DNA of 64,000 nucleotides from Megaustenia siamemsis (lineage: Eukaryota; Mollusca; Gastropoda; Stylommatophora; Ariophantidae). Positions 60,201 through 64,000 of this stretch are shown here, piece after piece (position 1 is the first letter of the stretch; every line of letters begins with the position of its first letter). Under the pieces are notes generated by a model. The model worked only from the letters and a program-made list of their open reading frames with translations. It searched no databases and was not told the DNA's origin. Made by a program: the position numbers and the translations under genes. Where the stretch lies: assembly GCA_032433765.1 (NCBI GenBank), contig JAVIAB010000156.1, positions 85,755,142-85,819,141 of the forward strand, in the 5' to 3' direction.

Positions 60201-63200
60201 TTCTACAGACAAACGCTTCTACAGACAAACGCTTCTACAGACACAAACGCTTCTACAGACACAAACGCTTCTACAGACACAACGCTTCTACAGACAAACG
60301 CTTCTACAGACAAACGCTTCTACAGACACAAACGCTTCTACAGACAAACGCTTCTACAGACAAACGCTTCCACAGACACACGCTTCTACAGACAAACGCT
60401 TCTACAGACACAAACGCTTCTACAGACACAAACGCTTCTACAGACAAACGCTTCTACAGACACAAACGCTTCTACAGACAAACGCTTCTACAGACAAACG
60501 CTTCTACAGACAAACGCTTCTACAGACACAAACGCTTCTACAGACAAACGCTTCTACAGACACAAACGCTTCAAAAAACACAAACGCTTCTACAGACAAA
60601 CGCTTCTACAGACAAACGCTTCTACAGACACAAACGCTTCTACAGACAAACGCTTCTACAGACAAACGCTTCTACAGACACACGCTTCTACAGACAAACG
60701 CTTCTACAGACACAAACGCTTCTACAGACAAACGCTTCTACAGACAAACGCTTCTACAGACACAAACGCTTCTACAGACAAACGCTTCTACAGACACAAA
60801 CGCTTCTACAGACAAACGCTTCTACAGACACACGCTTCTACAGACAAACGCTTCTACAGACACACGCTTCTACAGACAAACGCTTCTACAGACACAAACG
60901 CTTCTACAGACAAACGCTTCTACAGACACAAACGCTTCTACAGACACACGCTTCTACAGACACACGCTTCTACAGACACAAACGCTTCTACAGACACAAA
61001 CGCTTCTACAGACAAACGCTTCTACAGACAAACGCTTCTACAGACAAACGCTTCTACAGACACAAACGCTTCTACAGACACAAACGCTTCTACAGACAAA
61101 CGCTTCTACAGACACAAACGCTTCTACAGACAAACGCTTCTACAGACACACGCTTCTACAGACACACGCTTCTACAGACACAAACGCTTCTACAGACAAA
61201 CGCTTCTACAGACAAACGCTTCTGCAGACACAAACGCTTCTACAGACAAACGCTTCTACAGACACAAACGCTTCTACAGACACACGCTTCTACAGACACA
61301 CGCTTCTACAGACACAACGCTTCTACAGACACAAACGCTTCTACAGACACAAACGCTTCTACAGACACAAACGCTTCTACAGACACACGCTTCTACAGAC
61401 AAACGCTTCTACAGACACAAACGCTTCTACAGACACAAACGCTTCTACAGACAAACGCTTCTACAGACACAAACGCTTCTACAGACACAAACGCTTCTAC
61501 AGACACAAACGCTTCTACAGACAAACGCTTCTACAGACACAAACGCTTCTACAGACAAACGCTTCTACAGACACAAACGCTTCTACAGACAAACGCTTCT
61601 ACAGACACAAACGCTTCTACAGACACACGCTTCTACAGACACAAACGCTTCCACAGACAAACGCTTCTACAGACAAACGCTTCTACAGACACGCTTCTAC
61701 AGACACAAACGCTTCTACAGACAAACGCTTCTACAGACACAAACGCTTCTACAGACACACGCTTCTACAGACACACGCTTCTACAGACAAACGCTTCTAC
61801 AGACACAAACGCTTCTACAGACACAAACGCTTCTACAGACACACGCTTCTACAGACAAACGCTTCTACAGACACAAACGCTTCTACAGACACACGCTTCT
61901 ACAGACAAACGCTTCTACAGACAAACGCTTCTACAGACACACACGCTTCTACAGACAAACGCTTCTACAGACAAACGCTTCTACAGACACAAACGCTTCT
62001 ACAGACAAACTCTTCTACAGACACAAACGCTTCTACAGACAAACGCTTCTACAGACAAACGCTTCTACAGACACAAACGCTTCTACAGACACAAACGCTT
62101 CTACAGACAAACGCTTCTACAGACAAACGCTTCTACAGACACAAACGCTTCTACAGACAAACGCTTCTACAGACACAAACGCTTCTACAGACAAACGCTT
62201 CTACAGACAAACGCTTCTACAGACAAACGCTTCTACAGACACAAACGCTTCTACAGACACAAACGCTTCTACAGACACAAACGCTTCTACAGACAAACGC
62301 TTCTACAGACAAACGCTTCTACAGACACAAACGCTTCTACAGACAAACGCTTCTACAGACAAACGCTTCCACAGACACACGCTTCTACAGACAAACGCTT
62401 CTACAGACAAACGCTTCTACAGACACAAACGCTTCTACAGACAAACGCTTCTACAGACACAAACGCTTCTACAGACAAACGCTTCTACAGACAAACGCTT
62501 CTACAGACAAACGCTTCTACAGACACAAACGCTTCTACAGACAAACGCTTCTACAGACACAAACGCTTCAAAAAACACAAACGCTTCTACAGACAAACGC
62601 TTCTACAGACAAACGCTTCTACAGACAAACGCTTCTACAGACAAACGCTTCTACAGACACAAACGCTTCTACAGACAAACGCTTCTACAGACAAACGCTT
62701 CTACAGACACACGCTTCTACAGACAAACGCTTCTACAGACACAAACGCTTCTACAGACAAACGCTTCTACAGACACAAACGCTTCTACAGACACACGCTT
62801 CTACAGACACACGCTTCTACAGACAAACGCTTCTACAGACACACGCTTCTACAGACAAACGCTTCTACAGACACAAACGCTTCTACAGACAAACGCTTCT
62901 ACAGACACAAACGCTTCTACAGACACACGCTTCTACAGACACACGCTTCTACAGACACAAACGCTTCTACAGACACAAACGCTTCTACAGACAAACGCTT
63001 CTACAGACAAACGCTTCTACAGACAAACGCTTCTACAGACACAAACGCTTCTACAGACACAAACGCTTCTACAGACAAACGCTTCTACAGACACAAACGC
63101 TTCTACAGACAAACGCTTCTACAGACACACGCTTCTACAGACACACGCTTCTACAGACACAAACGCTTCTACAGACAAACGCTTCTACAGACAAACGCTT

Positions 63201-64000
63201 CTGCAGACACAAACGCTTCTACAGACAAACGCTTCTACAGACACAAACGCTTCTACAGACACACGCTTCTACAGACACACGCTTCTACAGACACAAACGC
63301 TTCTACAGACACAAACGCTTCTACAGACACAAACGCTTCTACAGACACAAACGCTTCTACAGACACACGCTTCTACAGACAAACGCTTCTACAGACACAA
63401 ACGCTTCTACAGACACAAACGCTTCTACAGACAAACGCTTCTACAGACACAAACGCTTCTACAGACACAAACGCTTCTACAGACACAAACGCTTCTACAG
63501 ACAAACGCTTCTACAGACACAAACGCTTCTACAGACAAACGCTTCTACAGACACAAACGCTTCTACAGACAAACGCTTCTACAGACACAAACGCTTCTAC
63601 AGACACACGCTTCTACAGACACAAACGCTTCCACAGACAAACGCTTCTACAGACAAACGCTTCTACAGACACGCTTCTACAGACACAAACGCTTCTACAG
63701 ACAAACGCTTCTACAGACACAAACGCTTCTACAGACACACGCTTCTACAGACACACGCTTCTACAGACAAACGCTTCTACAGACACAAACGCTTCTACAG
63801 ACACAAACGCTTCTACAGACACACGCTTCTACAGACAAACGCTTCTACAGACACAAACGCTTCTACAGACACACGCTTCTACAGACAAACGCTTCTACAG
63901 ACAAACGCTTCTACAGACACACACGCTTCTACAGACAAACGCTTCTACAGACACAAACGCTTCTACAGACAAACGCTTCTACAGACAAACGCTTCTACAG
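51289..64000. repeat. 16/18-bp array of at least 12.7 kb, open at the window edge
   Basis: Units ACAAACGCTTCTACAG (16 bp), ACACACGCTTCTACAG (16 bp) and ACACAAACGCTTCTACAG (18 bp) follow one another in a non-random order, about 750 copies. Rare marker units recur at long shifts. ACAATCCCTTCTACAG is at about 54987 and 59386, CTTCAAAAAACACAAAC at 56151, 60569 and 62566, and CTTCTGCAGAC at 56801, 61219 and 63198. The array thus contains blocks of about 4.4 kb and 2.0 kb copied in tandem. A 280-codon open frame at its left end is an artefact. Confidence 0.98.

Overview
This is a eukaryotic window, most likely from an invertebrate animal and possibly a mollusc. The phylum is an inference from element types, not something the sequence proves. 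It holds non-LTR retrotransposon (LINE) fragments with endonuclease and reverse transcriptase coding, a DDE transposon of the Tc1/mariner/IS630 group with TA target duplications, and tRNA-derived repeats. There is no operon structure and no complete host gene. The only host-like coding sequence is a short EGF-repeat piece near 11.6 kb. Most long open frames are artefacts of tandem repeats whose units lack stop codons.

By my own summing, roughly 44 of 64 kb is tandem repeat, in more than 30 unrelated arrays with units of 15 to 63 bp. The largest are a 28-bp array (about 25.57-32.93 kb), a 23-bp array (37.01-43.14 kb), a 30/34-bp array (47.22-50.50 kb) and a 16/18-bp array that starts at 51.29 kb and runs off the right edge. 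Several show higher-order structure, meaning blocks of many units copied again further along.

Mobile elements by region. At 4.3-8.1 kb lie two copies of one LINE family, one 5'-truncated to its 3' end and one with an open 499-residue reading frame. Both have target-site duplications, and the second sits inside a 38-bp array. At 8.7-9.6 kb (minus) is a reverse transcriptase fragment of a second family. At 11.2-13.6 kb (minus) is an endonuclease-plus-linker LINE split by a 1.2-kb insertion that carries EGF-like coding and ends in a GA tail. At 21.6-23.7 kb is an apparently intact DDE transposon with inverted repeats. At 43.1-44.9 kb (plus) is a second copy of the 8.7-kb LINE family, itself interrupted by a third LINE with a clean 11-bp target duplication. 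At 47.1-51.0 kb (minus) is a LINE endonuclease/linker region.

The most interesting observation is that arrays appear to have been born inside LINE coding sequence. The 39-bp array at 43.2 kb is 15 copies of a peptide-coding segment present once in the sister LINE at 9.1 kb. The 30-bp array at 47.2-50.5 kb lies between two pieces of one LINE reading frame and repeats the codons at the junction. The 6.1-kb 23-bp array flows into the same LINE copy as the 39-bp array and resembles the LINE segment expected there. Retrotransposon copies therefore look like seeds for minisatellites in this genome, and younger transposons have in turn landed in the arrays.
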